Part shown: piece by piece, positions 28,083 to 35,923 of the stretch
Numbering within the stretch: position 1 is the stretch's first letter
How the letters are laid out: the number at the start of each line of letters is the position of its first letter
NCBI GenBank assembly: GCA_027533385.1
Contig: JAPZUE010000025.1
Span: 62,001 to 126,000, forward strand
Reading direction: 5' to 3'
Length of the DNA: 64,000 bases
Source: Rhizobium sp.
GTDB taxonomy: Bacteria > Pseudomonadota > Alphaproteobacteria > Rhizobiales > Rhizobiaceae
Notes under the pieces: generated by a model
Seen by the model: only the letters and a program-made list of their open reading frames with translations
What the model was told of the DNA's origin: nothing
Database searches by the model: none
Made by a program: the position numbers and the translations under genes

Positions 28083-28146
28083 CGCCCGGCCTGCCGCCGC
28101 GCAAGGCCGGGCGTTGCGCCTATCGGCGGGAGCTTAAGCTCCCGCC
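28083..28146 (-). repeat. Two hairpins between frcB and frcC
   Basis: The first structure, just after the frcB stop, is a perfect 22-base palindrome at 28125-28146 (GGCGGGAGCTT and its complement). The second pairs CGCCCGGCCT at 28083-28092 with AGGCCGGGCG at 28104-28113. No T-run follows either. Such structures after a binding-protein gene commonly protect the upstream message from decay and so raise its level over the permease genes; that role is inferred. Confidence 0.75.
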
Positions 28147-28175
28147 TCTGTTTCAGTCAGGCGCAGGAGGCTGTA

Positions 28176-29201
28176 TCAGCCCCAGCACTTCTCGGTGCCG
28201 GCCTTGGTGTCGATCGACTCGACGCCTGCTGCGGGCTTGTCGGTGACGAGAGCGACGCCGGTGTCGAAGAAGTTCTTGCCTTCGGTGGCAGCCGGCTTTT
28301 CACCGGTGTCAGCGAACTTCTTGATGGCCTCGATGCCGAGAGCCGCCATCAGCAGCGGATACTGCTGCGAGGTCGCACCGATAACACCTTCGGCAACGTT
28401 CTTGACGCCCGGGCAACCGCCGTCAACCGACACGATCAGCACGTCCTTTTCCTTGCCGACGGCCTTCAGGGCTTCGTAGGCACCGGCAGCAGCGGGCTCG
28501 TTGATGGTGTGGACAACGTTGATGGACGGATCCTTCTGGAGAAGGTTTTCCATGGCGGTACGGCCGCCTTCTTCGTTGCCGTTGGTCACGTCATGGCCGA
28601 CGATGCGCGGATCGGTTTCGTCGCCGATCTTGTTGATGTCGACGGTGTCGATGCCGAAGCCCTTCATGAAGCCCTGGTTGCGCAGGACGTCGACCGACGG
28701 CTGCGAAGGGGTGAGGTTCAGGAAGGCAATCTTGGCGTCCTTGGCGGCGTCGCCGAGGGTGGCAGCAGCCCATTTGCCGATCAGTTCGCCGGCGAGCAGG
28801 TTGTCGGTGGCAAAGGTCATGTCGGCAGAGTCGATCGGCTCCAGGGGCGTGTCGAGGGCGATGACGAGCAGACCCGCATCGCGAGCCTTCTGAACGGCCG
28901 GAACGATGCCCTTGGTGTCGGATGCCGTCAGCAGGATGCCCTTGGCACCATCGGCGATGCAGGTTTCGATTGCGGCAACCTGGCTTTCGGAATCGCCGTC
29001 GATCTTGCCGGCGTAGGACTTCAGCGTCACGCCGAGTTCAGCAGCCTTGGCCGTCGCGCCTTCCTTCATCTTGACGAAGAAGGGGTTGGTGTCGGTCTTG
29101 GTGATGAGGCAGGCGGAGACGTCGGCTGCCTGTGCCGGAGCGGCGAAGACAACGCCGAGAGCCAGGGTCGACAGGGCAGCGGTAATCAGAGACTTTTTCA
29201 A
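28176..29201 (-). CDS. frcB: Fructose-binding periplasmic protein FrcB
   Basis: A 341-residue periplasmic sugar receptor of the ribose-binding (peripla_BP_4) family. The start is taken as a TTG codon giving [25 protein letters not shown], because GGGAGG sits 8 bases before it and a clean signal peptide follows; the frame extends upstream without either. The mature protein begins [23 protein letters not shown], and ends GTEKCWG. The divergent frcR gene and the operon order identify the sugar as fructose, with ribose or mannose as family alternatives. Confidence 0.92.
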   Translation of the reverse strand: MKKSLITAALSTLALGVVFAAPAQAADVSACLITKTDTNPFFVKMKEGATAKAAELGVTLKSYAGKIDGDSESQVAAIETCIADGAKGILLTASDTKGIVPAVQKARDAGLLVIALDTPLEPIDSADMTFATDNLLAGELIGKWAAATLGDAAKDAKIAFLNLTPSQPSVDVLRNQGFMKGFGIDTVDINKIGDETDPRIVGHDVTNGNEEGGRTAMENLLQKDPSINVVHTINEPAAAGAYEALKAVGKEKDVLIVSVDGGCPGVKNVAEGVIGATSQQYPLLMAALGIEAIKKFADTGEKPAATEGKNFFDTGVALVTDKPAAGVESIDTKAGTEKCWG

Positions 29202-29316
29202 TTTGGTATCCTCCCGAATGGTATCGGCCAGCTCCTCCGGCCGCAACGTGTCGGCACGGGTCGCCCCTTGGCGATCCGATCGGCTGCCAGACGGCATCCA
29301 CTCCTCCACGCGCCCA

Positions 29317-29346
29317 TTTAGAACATCAGAACATTTGGGCTGTCAA
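29317..29346 (-). promoter_or_regulatory. Candidate promoter of the frcBCAK operon
   Basis: On the minus strand a perfect -35 hexamer TTGACA (29341-29346) is followed after 18 bases by TCTAAA (29317-29322), which matches the -10 consensus at 4 of 6 positions. It lies about 115 bases before the frcB start and next to an AT-rich inverted repeat. Confidence 0.55.
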
Positions 29347-29372
29347 TAAATAAATCCAGTTGAATTATTAAA
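29345..29372. promoter_or_regulatory. AT-rich candidate FrcR operator
   Basis: In the frcB-frcR gap, AATAAATAAAT and AATTATTAAA flank CCAGTTG as an imperfect inverted repeat. AT-rich arms of this kind are known for ROK-family repressors. It overlaps the -35 hexamer of the frcB promoter, so binding would repress. The match is by eye and imperfect. Confidence 0.35.
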
Positions 29373-29432
29373 TCGGTGTGACATTCTGCGGGAGCTTTCG
29401 TAAAAGAAAGCGGTCGGGAGGAGCGACCTTCA

Positions 29433-30677
29433 GTGTCACAGGATGATTTTGCACGACTGGCGGATCCGGCGCCCAGGGTGAGTGCCGGTGGCGGCTCGAA
29501 CCAGGTGCGTGTGCGCGCCTATAACGAGCGGCTGGTGCTTTCGCTCGTGCGCCAGAATCCGGGCTGTTCGAAGGCGGATATCGCCCGCCTGACCGGTCTT
29601 TCCGCGCAGACGGTTTCGGTCATCATGCGCTCGCTCGAAAGCGATGAACTGCTGATGCGTGGCGAGCCGATCCGTGGCCGCGTCGGACAGCCTTCGGTTC
29701 CGATGTTCATCAATCCGGAGGCCGTGTTTTCCTTTGGCGTGAAGATCGGCCGCCGAAGTGCAGACCTCGTGCTGATGGATTTTGCCGGCAATATCCGCGA
29801 GCAGCGGCACCGGACCTATCGCTACCCCCATCCCGACCATCTGCTGCCCTTCATCTGTGACGGCATTGCCGAGATGGAAGCGGACATGGATGAGACGCTT
29901 CGGGCGCGGATCGCCGGGATCGGCATTGCCGCACCGTTCGAGTTGTGGAACTGGGCCGAGGAAGTCGGAGCGCCCGAGGGCGCCATGGAGATCTGGCGCA
30001 AGGTCGATCTGCAGGTCGAAGTGCAGTCCCGCATGAGCCATCCGGTCTATCTGCGCAACGACGCGACCAGCGCCTGCGGCGCCGAGCTCGTCTTCGGCGC
30101 CGGGCAGCGGTACCCGGATTTCGTCTATTTCTATATCGGCTCGTTCATCGGCGGCGGCATCGTCGTCAATTCATCGCTGTTCGTTGGCCGCACGGGCACC
30201 GCCGGGGCGATCGGACCGCTTCCCGTGCGCGACAAGCACGGCCAGACGCGCCAGCTGCTCGACATCGCCTCGATTTTCGTGCTCGAAAACCTGTTGCGCG
30301 AGCGCGGGCTCGACCCGCAGCCGCTCTGGTATGCGGCGGAAGAATGGATCGACTTTGGTGAGCCGCTGGAGATCTGGATACAGGATACGGCAGCCGCGCT
30401 TGCCCAGGCCGTGATCGCGGCCGCCTCGATCATCGACTTTGCCGCCGCCATCATCGATGGTGGCTTTCCCGCCTGGGTCCGCCACCGCCTGGTGAAGGCC
30501 ACCATCGAGGCCATGAACCGCCTCGACCTTCAGGGTGTCGTGATCCCCGACATCGTCGAAGGCGAAGTGGGCGATCAGGCCCGCGCCATCGGCGGCGCCA
30601 GCCTGCCGATCTTCGACCGCTACCTCATCGATCAAACCGTGTTGTTCAAGGATACCACCCATGCTGAAGGGCATTGA
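29433..30677 (+). CDS. frcR: FrcR, ROK-family transcriptional regulator
   Basis: A 414-residue ROK repressor, beginning with a GTG codon that has GGGAGGAG about 10 bases upstream. A winged helix-turn-helix (about 28-85) contains LVRQNPGCSKADIARLTGLSAQTVSVIMRSLE. The C-terminal ROK domain keeps the fold (NDATSACGAELVFG, FIGGGIVVN) but lacks the kinase motif DxGxTK: the place reads VKIGRRSADLVLMD. It is divergent from frcBCAK with 231 bases between, the position of FrcR in Sinorhizobium meliloti, and should sense an imported sugar or derivative. Confidence 0.9.
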   Translation: MSQDDFARLADPAPRVSAGGGSNQVRVRAYNERLVLSLVRQNPGCSKADIARLTGLSAQTVSVIMRSLESDELLMRGEPIRGRVGQPSVPMFINPEAVFSFGVKIGRRSADLVLMDFAGNIREQRHRTYRYPHPDHLLPFICDGIAEMEADMDETLRARIAGIGIAAPFELWNWAEEVGAPEGAMEIWRKVDLQVEVQSRMSHPVYLRNDATSACGAELVFGAGQRYPDFVYFYIGSFIGGGIVVNSSLFVGRTGTAGAIGPLPVRDKHGQTRQLLDIASIFVLENLLRERGLDPQPLWYAAEEWIDFGEPLEIWIQDTAAALAQAVIAAASIIDFAAAIIDGGFPAWVRHRLVKATIEAMNRLDLQGVVIPDIVEGEVGDQARAIGGASLPIFDRYLIDQTVLFKDTTHAEGH

Positions 30678-31089
30678 TCCCCTCCTGAGCCCCGAACTTC
30701 TCGCCACGCTGCGCGCCATGGGCCATGGCGACGAAATCGCCATTGTTGACGGAAACTATCCGGCGCTGGAACATGCTCGCCGGCTGGTGCGCCTCGACGG
30801 ACACGCGCTGGTCCCGGTGCTGAACGCAATCCTCAGCGTCATGCCGATCGACGACTTCGTGCCGGAGGCGATCTTCCGCTCGGTGGTCGGCGGCAAGCCG
30901 GATCAGGTTGATCCCGTGCATCAGGAAATCATCGACTGCTGCGCCCGGCACGAGCCGAAGGTCCCGGTGACCAAACTGATCGGCGCCGACTTCTACAATC
31001 GCGTCAAGGCGGCCCATACTGTCGTCCAGACCGGCGAGCCGCGCCTCTACGCCAATGTCATTCTGCGCAAGGGCGTAATCTATCCCTAG
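30661..31089 (+). CDS. RbsD/FucU-family sugar mutarotase
   Basis: A 142-residue protein of the RbsD/FucU family, which speeds conversion between anomers of pyranose sugars. The family hallmark LRAMGHGDEIAIVDGNYPA carries the catalytic His, and the C-terminus ANVILRKGVIYP is typical. Its start overlaps the end of frcR by 17 bases, so it is co-transcribed with the regulator and probably acts on the sugar imported by FrcBCA. FucU-like features (length about 140, PVTKLIGADFYNRVKAAHTVVQTGE) are closer than RbsD. Confidence 0.9.
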   Translation: MLKGIDPLLSPELLATLRAMGHGDEIAIVDGNYPALEHARRLVRLDGHALVPVLNAILSVMPIDDFVPEAIFRSVVGGKPDQVDPVHQEIIDCCARHEPKVPVTKLIGADFYNRVKAAHTVVQTGEPRLYANVILRKGVIYP

Positions 31090-31103
31090 TCCAGCGAGGG
31101 CAT

Positions 31104-31838
31104 TCAGCCCTCAAGGGCGCGTGAGATCCGTCGTGAAAGCTCAACCGGGTTCTTCAGCACGATTGCGCGGCTGGTGCGCTCCACCAGCTGTTCGCGCGCC
31201 AGTCTGGACATCTCGCGGGAAACCGTCTCACGGCTGGCACCGATATGTTCGGCGAGTTCCGCATGCACGAGCGGCGGGGAGATGATGCGCTCGCGGCCAC
31301 CGTCGTTGCGAACGCGGGAAAGTCTGAGCAGGGTGTTGTAAAGCCGGTGCTTGGTGTCGAGGAAAGACAGTTCCGAGAGACGGTCATTCATCGCCCGGAT
31401 GCGTTTCGACAGCAGCTGCAGCAGCGCCAGCGCCACATCCGATCTCTGCCTCAGGATATCGAGAAAGACGATGCAGGGGATGACCGTTACCGTCGCGTCG
31501 CTCACGGCCATCAGGCTCGCGGAGCGGGCCATATCGTCGATTGCCGACTGCTCCCCCAGGATATCGCCACGCTTGAAACTGCCCAGAATCGCTTCCTTGC
31601 CGACCGAAAACCGAAGCACGGCCCGAATCTCGCCTGTCTGAACAATGAAGACATCCTTCGACATGTCTTCGAAATCGACCAGACTCTCGCCGGCGCTCAA
31701 GGTTCGGGAGTGGCAGCGCGCAAGCCATTCCCGGTCTTCTTCAACCGACAATCCAGCAAAGATTGCGCAGCCGCGCAGTGTCGGGAGCGAGCTTGCCGGG
31801 AGCGGCAGGGCGGAACCTGTCGTAGCGTTTGCTTTCAT
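31104..31838 (-). CDS. Crp/Fnr-family transcriptional regulator
   Basis: A 244-residue regulator with a cyclic-nucleotide-binding-like beta-barrel (about 24-150), a long dimer helix (LLQLLSKRIRAMNDRLSELSFLD) and a Crp-type helix-turn-helix, LAEHIGASRETVSREMSRLAREQLV. The sequence has three cysteines, not in the spacing of an Fnr iron-sulfur site, and the cAMP-binding Arg-Ser pair of Crp is not evident. Its ligand is therefore unknown. The 157 bases upstream reach the end of the racemase-family gene and contain no other gene. Confidence 0.9.
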   Translation of the reverse strand: MKANATTGSALPLPASSLPTLRGCAIFAGLSVEEDREWLARCHSRTLSAGESLVDFEDMSKDVFIVQTGEIRAVLRFSVGKEAILGSFKRGDILGEQSAIDDMARSASLMAVSDATVTVIPCIVFLDILRQRSDVALALLQLLSKRIRAMNDRLSELSFLDTKHRLYNTLLRLSRVRNDGGRERIISPPLVHAELAEHIGASRETVSREMSRLAREQLVERTSRAIVLKNPVELSRRISRALEG

Positions 31839-31995
31839 TTACGGAATACTTGTCGCGTTCATGACGGTGGAGATTACTTACTCGCCAGCCTTGACCGATA
31901 GCAAGATGCCCCCAGCCAAGACCCTTACAATTCAGCTACTGCATATGATCGAATTCAATTCAATTTGAAACAATGCAGAAATCGGCAGGGCAGAG

Positions 31996-33036
31996 TCAAC
32001 CAATCGAGCCCGATGACGGTCCCCAGACATCGGTCAGGGCAAAGCCGCGCTCGAAGGGATCGAACGGATCGAGCGCCACCTGATGCAGGCCGAAGGTGCA
32101 GCCGCGTCCGCTGATCGTCGGGATGACTGCCGGTCGTCCGGCCACCTGCGTCAGCCCGGACAGCCCGACCTCGAACTCGGAACCGATGATCGAGCGCGAC
32201 AGCATCACATCGCCGACCTTCGCCTTGCCGCGCGCATGAAGCGTGGCGAGATTGGCGGAATTGCCGGTTCCGCAGGGCGAACGATCGACGCGGCCCGGCC
32301 ACATGGTCGTGCAGGTGCGGATTGCACCGTCGGGGTCGGTATCGCGGAACATGACATAGGCGACCCCCGAGATTGCCGGGATCTCCGGATGCACCACCGG
32401 GATCGTCCGGTTGATTTCTTCCTTCAGGATCATGCCCGCCTCGACAAGGGCGCGGGCATTGCCCTTGTCGATGGTCAGCCCGACCTGGCCGACATCAACC
32501 AGCGCATAGAAGATGCCGCCGTAACTCAGGTCGAAGTTGATGCGGCCCCACCGCTCGGTATCGAGAGCGACGTCCAGCTCATGGACGAAAGAAGGCACCA
32601 TCGTCAGTTTCACCCGCTCACAGCGCCCGTCGTGGCAGGTCGCTGTCGCCTTGACGAGGCCGGCCGCCGTTTCCAGCATCACGATCGTTTCGGGCTCCTG
32701 CATCTCCACCATGCCGCTCTCAAGAAGCGCCGTCGTGACGCAGATCGAGTTGGAGCCGGAGCTCGCATGGGCCTGATCGGGCTGCAGGATGACGAAGGCA
32801 GCGTCCGCTGCGGGATTCCTGGGCGGCAGAAGCAGGTTGACGGAGCCAATCGGCGCGCCCCGTGGCTCAAGCACCAGCATGCGCCTCAAAGCCTCGCCCT
32901 TGGGATCGGTGTTCAGCCACAGCAGTTGCTCGGCCACGGTCTCACCTGGAATTTTCGGCACACCGCCGACCGCGACCTTGCCGATCTCACCCTCGGCGTG
33001 AACGTCGAGCAATTGAAGAGTGCGCTTCCATCTCAT
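31996..33036 (-). CDS. Proline racemase-family enzyme with Ser/Cys active site
   Basis: A 346-residue member of the proline racemase/hydroxyproline epimerase superfamily. The second catalytic Cys255 is intact in DRSPCGTGNSA. The first, normally in MCGH, reads SSGSNSI, so Ser93 replaces Cys. Superfamily members with Cys/Cys epimerise proline or 4-hydroxyproline, Cys/Thr ones dehydrate trans-3-hydroxyproline, and Ser/Cys ones form a separate class with reported hydroxyproline epimerase or dehydratase activity. No hydroxyproline transporter or catabolic gene adjoins it. It is upstream of the Crp/Fnr gene on the same strand with a 157-base gap. Confidence 0.88.
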   Translation of the reverse strand: MRWKRTLQLLDVHAEGEIGKVAVGGVPKIPGETVAEQLLWLNTDPKGEALRRMLVLEPRGAPIGSVNLLLPPRNPAADAAFVILQPDQAHASSGSNSICVTTALLESGMVEMQEPETIVMLETAAGLVKATATCHDGRCERVKLTMVPSFVHELDVALDTERWGRINFDLSYGGIFYALVDVGQVGLTIDKGNARALVEAGMILKEEINRTIPVVHPEIPAISGVAYVMFRDTDPDGAIRTCTTMWPGRVDRSPCGTGNSANLATLHARGKAKVGDVMLSRSIIGSEFEVGLSGLTQVAGRPAVIPTISGRGCTFGLHQVALDPFDPFERGFALTDVWGPSSGSIG

Positions 33037-33323
33037 GTCGTTTTCCTAGGCCGATTGATTCTTCCGCCGCCATGCGGGCCTGTCTTCTTCCAGAGCACAA
33101 GCTGATATGGCATCTCAAGGTAAGACGTCACAGGGCAGGACCTGCAACGTTGCCGGTGCGTCGTGTTAAATCAGGCTGACCTAACATCCAAGAGAATTTA
33201 TTTCATGCTTGGGAAGGGGCGACGACGATCGGCTGCGTAGCGACACAGGTCAGGCCATAACGACGCAACGCGTCACAAACCACGCACATCGTCTAGTTTT
33301 TGTCGTCTGAGTTTGGGAAGGGA
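33037..33323. other. Intergenic region with no recognised gene
   Basis: About 290 bases between the racemase-family gene and tRNA-Arg. Both strands were checked and no open frame with a ribosome-binding site, no strong hairpin and no repeat was recognised. It should hold the promoter of the leftward racemase gene. Confidence 0.5.
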
Positions 33324-33400
33324 TGGCGCACCCGAAGAGATTCGAACTCCTGACCCCCAGATTCGTAGTCTGGTGCTCTATCCAGCTGAGCTACGGGTGC
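33324..33400 (-). tRNA. tRNA-Arg (ACG)
   Basis: A complete 77-base cloverleaf on the minus strand with encoded CCA. The acceptor arms are GCACCCG and CGGGTGC, the D-arm GCTCAGCTGGATAGAGC is standard, and the anticodon stem CCAGA/TCTGG encloses CTACGAA with anticodon ACG, whose first base is expected to be edited to inosine. The opposite strand gives a spurious coding frame (see rejected items). Confidence 0.96.
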
Positions 33401-33518
33401 TTGCCAAGGCCGACTGTCCGTCGGCCTGTGGCGATCCTCTAAAGCGGGACGATCAGGATTGCAAGCGCCCTTTTCGAAAAAAGAGACATTTTCCTGTCAC
33501 ATGCTCCGCTCGGGCCAA

Positions 33519-35006
33519 TCAGGCGCGGGCGCGCCAGTCATCGAGAGCGACTGGCCTGTCGGGGATTTCGACACGGAACATGGTGCCGGGGCCTGGCTTT
33601 TCCACAAGCGCGATTGTGCCGCCATGGGCAATCACAAGTTCCCGCGCGATTGCCAGGCCGAGGCCGGTGCCGCCGGAACGGGCTGAACCACGGAAGGCGG
33701 TGAACAGGTTCTCACGCGCCTTGCGCGGCATGCCGGGACCGGTGTCGTCGATGACGATGGCGACGACCGAACCGGTCCGTTGCGCCGATACGGTGATCCG
33801 GCGGGCGTGATCGGGGTCTTCGGGCGTGTAGGTGGCGAGCGCCTGGACGGCATTACGGCAGATGTTGTGAATGACGCGGAACAACTGCTCGCTGTCGGCA
33901 TCGACCTCCAGGTCAGGCCCGACATTGTCGACGAATTCGATCCCGGTTTCGTGGCTCAGATGCAGAAGGTCCCTCACCTCCTGGCAAACTTCCGACAGAA
34001 GGAAGCGGCGCCGACGTGGCTCGGCCTCGGAGGTCTGGCCATAGGAGAGGACTTCGCTGGTATAGCCGACCGCGCGGTCGATGGTGCGCAGAAGCTTCGG
34101 GGCGAAACTCTTGACCAGCGGATCTTCCACATCGACAAGCCGGTCAGACATGAGCTGCGCGGATGCGAGGATGTTGCGCATGTCGTGGTTGATCTTGGAA
34201 ACCGCAAGACCGAGGTCGGCCAGCGTCTTCTGCTGCCGAAGCGTCTTCTGCAACTGGTCCTGCATGCGCGAGAGATGGCGACCGGCAACGGCGATCTCGT
34301 CATTGCCCGTGGTGGCCGGCAGGATGCGTGACGGATCCTCCGGATGTTCGGCAAATGCCTGCATGCTCCGCGCGAGCCGCCGCACCGGCATGATCATCAC
34401 CCGGTTGATTGCGAGGTACATCAGGAAGGCTGTGATGACGGAGATGATCAGCGACACGACGAGAATGTTGCGGGCATAGCCCAGCATCGCCTTGCGGAGT
34501 GGCGCTTCGTCCATGACGATTTCCACGGTGACATCGCTGCCTTCCGCGATCGGCCCGTAAACCCGCAGCAGGCGGTCACCGCCAAAGATTAGCGTGTAGA
34601 AGGCATCGCGGATGGAAGCGAGCTCCGAATAGTCGGACAGATCAAAGGCGGCATCCACCTCGTTCGGCATCTGGGTCACGGCAAGAAGCCGCGAGGTGCC
34701 GTCCTTGCGCAGGACGATCGCCTTGGTCCCCGTCGTTGCCAGCGTGTCTTCCTGCACGCCGCGCGGCATTTCAAGGGGCTGCAGACCATCGATAACAACG
34801 CCGGCGGCGGCCGCCGTATTGAGCCTGTCCTGAAGCCAGCGCTGGCGCATGGTTGCAACAGACGGGGCAAAGATCAGGATTTCGGCGACCATGACGAAGG
34901 CAATTGTCAGCCACAGAAGCTTGCCCGAGAGACCCCGGATGCGGGACGGCATGGCGTACCCCCCGGAGAGGTCGGCCTGCAGATTAGTGTCCTGCCGGTC
35001 GAGCAT
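33519..35006 (-). CDS. Orphan membrane sensor histidine kinase
   Basis: A 495-residue kinase with membrane segments near 29-48 and 181-201, a periplasmic domain of about 130 residues between them, and a HAMP linker (MPVRRLARSMQAFAEHP). The phosphorylation box is SKINHDMRNILASAQLMSDRL with His274, unlike the usual HELRTPL. The HATPase has an N-box RNAVQAL, DTGPGMP and SGGTGLGLAIARELV. A second possible start lies at residue 19. No response regulator gene adjoins it; its partner must be encoded elsewhere. The HDMRN form is common to a group of alphaproteobacterial kinases. Confidence 0.9.
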   Translation of the reverse strand: MLDRQDTNLQADLSGGYAMPSRIRGLSGKLLWLTIAFVMVAEILIFAPSVATMRQRWLQDRLNTAAAAGVVIDGLQPLEMPRGVQEDTLATTGTKAIVLRKDGTSRLLAVTQMPNEVDAAFDLSDYSELASIRDAFYTLIFGGDRLLRVYGPIAEGSDVTVEIVMDEAPLRKAMLGYARNILVVSLIISVITAFLMYLAINRVMIMPVRRLARSMQAFAEHPEDPSRILPATTGNDEIAVAGRHLSRMQDQLQKTLRQQKTLADLGLAVSKINHDMRNILASAQLMSDRLVDVEDPLVKSFAPKLLRTIDRAVGYTSEVLSYGQTSEAEPRRRRFLLSEVCQEVRDLLHLSHETGIEFVDNVGPDLEVDADSEQLFRVIHNICRNAVQALATYTPEDPDHARRITVSAQRTGSVVAIVIDDTGPGMPRKARENLFTAFRGSARSGGTGLGLAIARELVIAHGGTIALVEKPGPGTMFRVEIPDRPVALDDWRARA

Positions 35007-35225
35007 AGGCCCTTATTCCCGTCGTCCCCAACCGCAACGTCCGATCTGAATCGTTGCCCAAGGCATTTTCATGCTATCTCATCCACTGCGCCACACCTAC
35101 CATGCAAAGGGCGCAAAGAAACATGAAAGTTTGGTCATGTTAACGAAGGAAACTGCGTGGCGGATGTGTGGCAAGGCGAAGTTTTTTCGCCTTTGTTGGG
35201 TATCAGAGGCGTGAACCGGGCCTGA

Positions 35226-35254
35226 TTGACTCCTGTCCGCCCTGACACTATAAG
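35226..35254 (+). promoter_or_regulatory. Sigma-70-type promoter of rpmH-rnpA-yidC
   Basis: TTGACT (35226-35231) and TATAAG (35249-35254) are separated by exactly 17 bases, close to the housekeeping consensus. The site lies about 110 bases before rpmH in the 357-base gap (35007-35363) after the divergent histidine kinase gene. No other gene or hairpin was recognised in that gap. Confidence 0.75.
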
Positions 35255-35363
35255 CCGCGCACGTTCGGAAACAGGCGCCCGGCGGCGCTTACCCGTGCGA
35301 CGAACCAAAACGCTGTTGCAATTTGCACATCCAAGAAGGGCCGCACACCGCGGTATTAAATAA

Positions 35364-35501
35364 ATGTCGAAGCGTACTTTCCAACCTTCCAAGCTTGTTC
35401 GCAAGCGCCGCCACGGCTTCCGTGCGCGTATGGCCACCAAGGGCGGCCGCCAGGTGCTCAACGCCCGCCGCGCTCGCGGCCGCGCCAAGCTCTCGGCCTA
35501 A
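35364..35501 (+). CDS. rpmH: Ribosomal protein bL34
   Basis: A 45-residue, very basic protein, [21 protein letters not shown] continuing to [11 protein letters not shown], which is unmistakably L34 of the large ribosomal subunit. It is followed 32 bases later by rnpA, the near-universal bacterial order rpmH-rnpA-yidC. A good housekeeping promoter lies upstream. It is too small for many gene finders. Confidence 0.97.
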   Translation: MSKRTFQPSKLVRKRRHGFRARMATKGGRQVLNARRARGRAKLSA

Positions 35502-35533
35502 GGCCGGATGAGCCCGACGAGATTGACGGGCCC

Positions 35534-35923
35534 ATGACGTCCACGGACTCCAAGACATCTGTTGGCCGGCTCAAAAGCCGGCCTCAGTTTCTCGCCGTCA
35601 GACACGGCGAAGCGCGCAAAGGTCGTACCTTTCTTCTGGAAGTGCTCGACCGCAAGGATGGCGCGCCGCCCCGCGTGGGCTTCACGGTCACCAAAAAACA
35701 CGGCAATGCAGTGGAGCGAAACCGCATGCGACGCAGGCTAAAAGAAGCCGTGCGACTGAATGCGGCGTTTGCAATGCAGCCGGGACACGACTATGTCATT
35801 GTCGCCCGGCGCGAGGTGCTGGACATACCCTTCGATCAACTGTCCAAACAGCTGGTCCACCGCATCGAAAACCGCCAGACGAACAACTCACGGTCCAACA
35901 AGACCGCTCCCAGGAAAGAGTGA
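35534..35923 (+). CDS. rnpA: Ribonuclease P protein component
   Basis: A 129-residue basic protein that assists the RNase P RNA in trimming tRNA 5' ends. The family core is [28 protein letters not shown], including the RNR-type signature. It starts [22 protein letters not shown] after a short leader of 11 residues. It overlaps the yidC start by one base, in the standard rpmH-rnpA-yidC operon. Confidence 0.95.
   Translation: MTSTDSKTSVGRLKSRPQFLAVRHGEARKGRTFLLEVLDRKDGAPPRVGFTVTKKHGNAVERNRMRRRLKEAVRLNAAFAMQPGHDYVIVARREVLDIPFDQLSKQLVHRIENRQTNNSRSNKTAPRKE

Noticed and set aside
33313..33810. Open frame whose start reads GAPEEIRTPDPQIRSLVLYPAELR
   Set aside because: It is the translation of the strand opposite tRNA-Arg(ACG), a well-known false protein in genome annotations, and then runs antisense into the histidine kinase gene.
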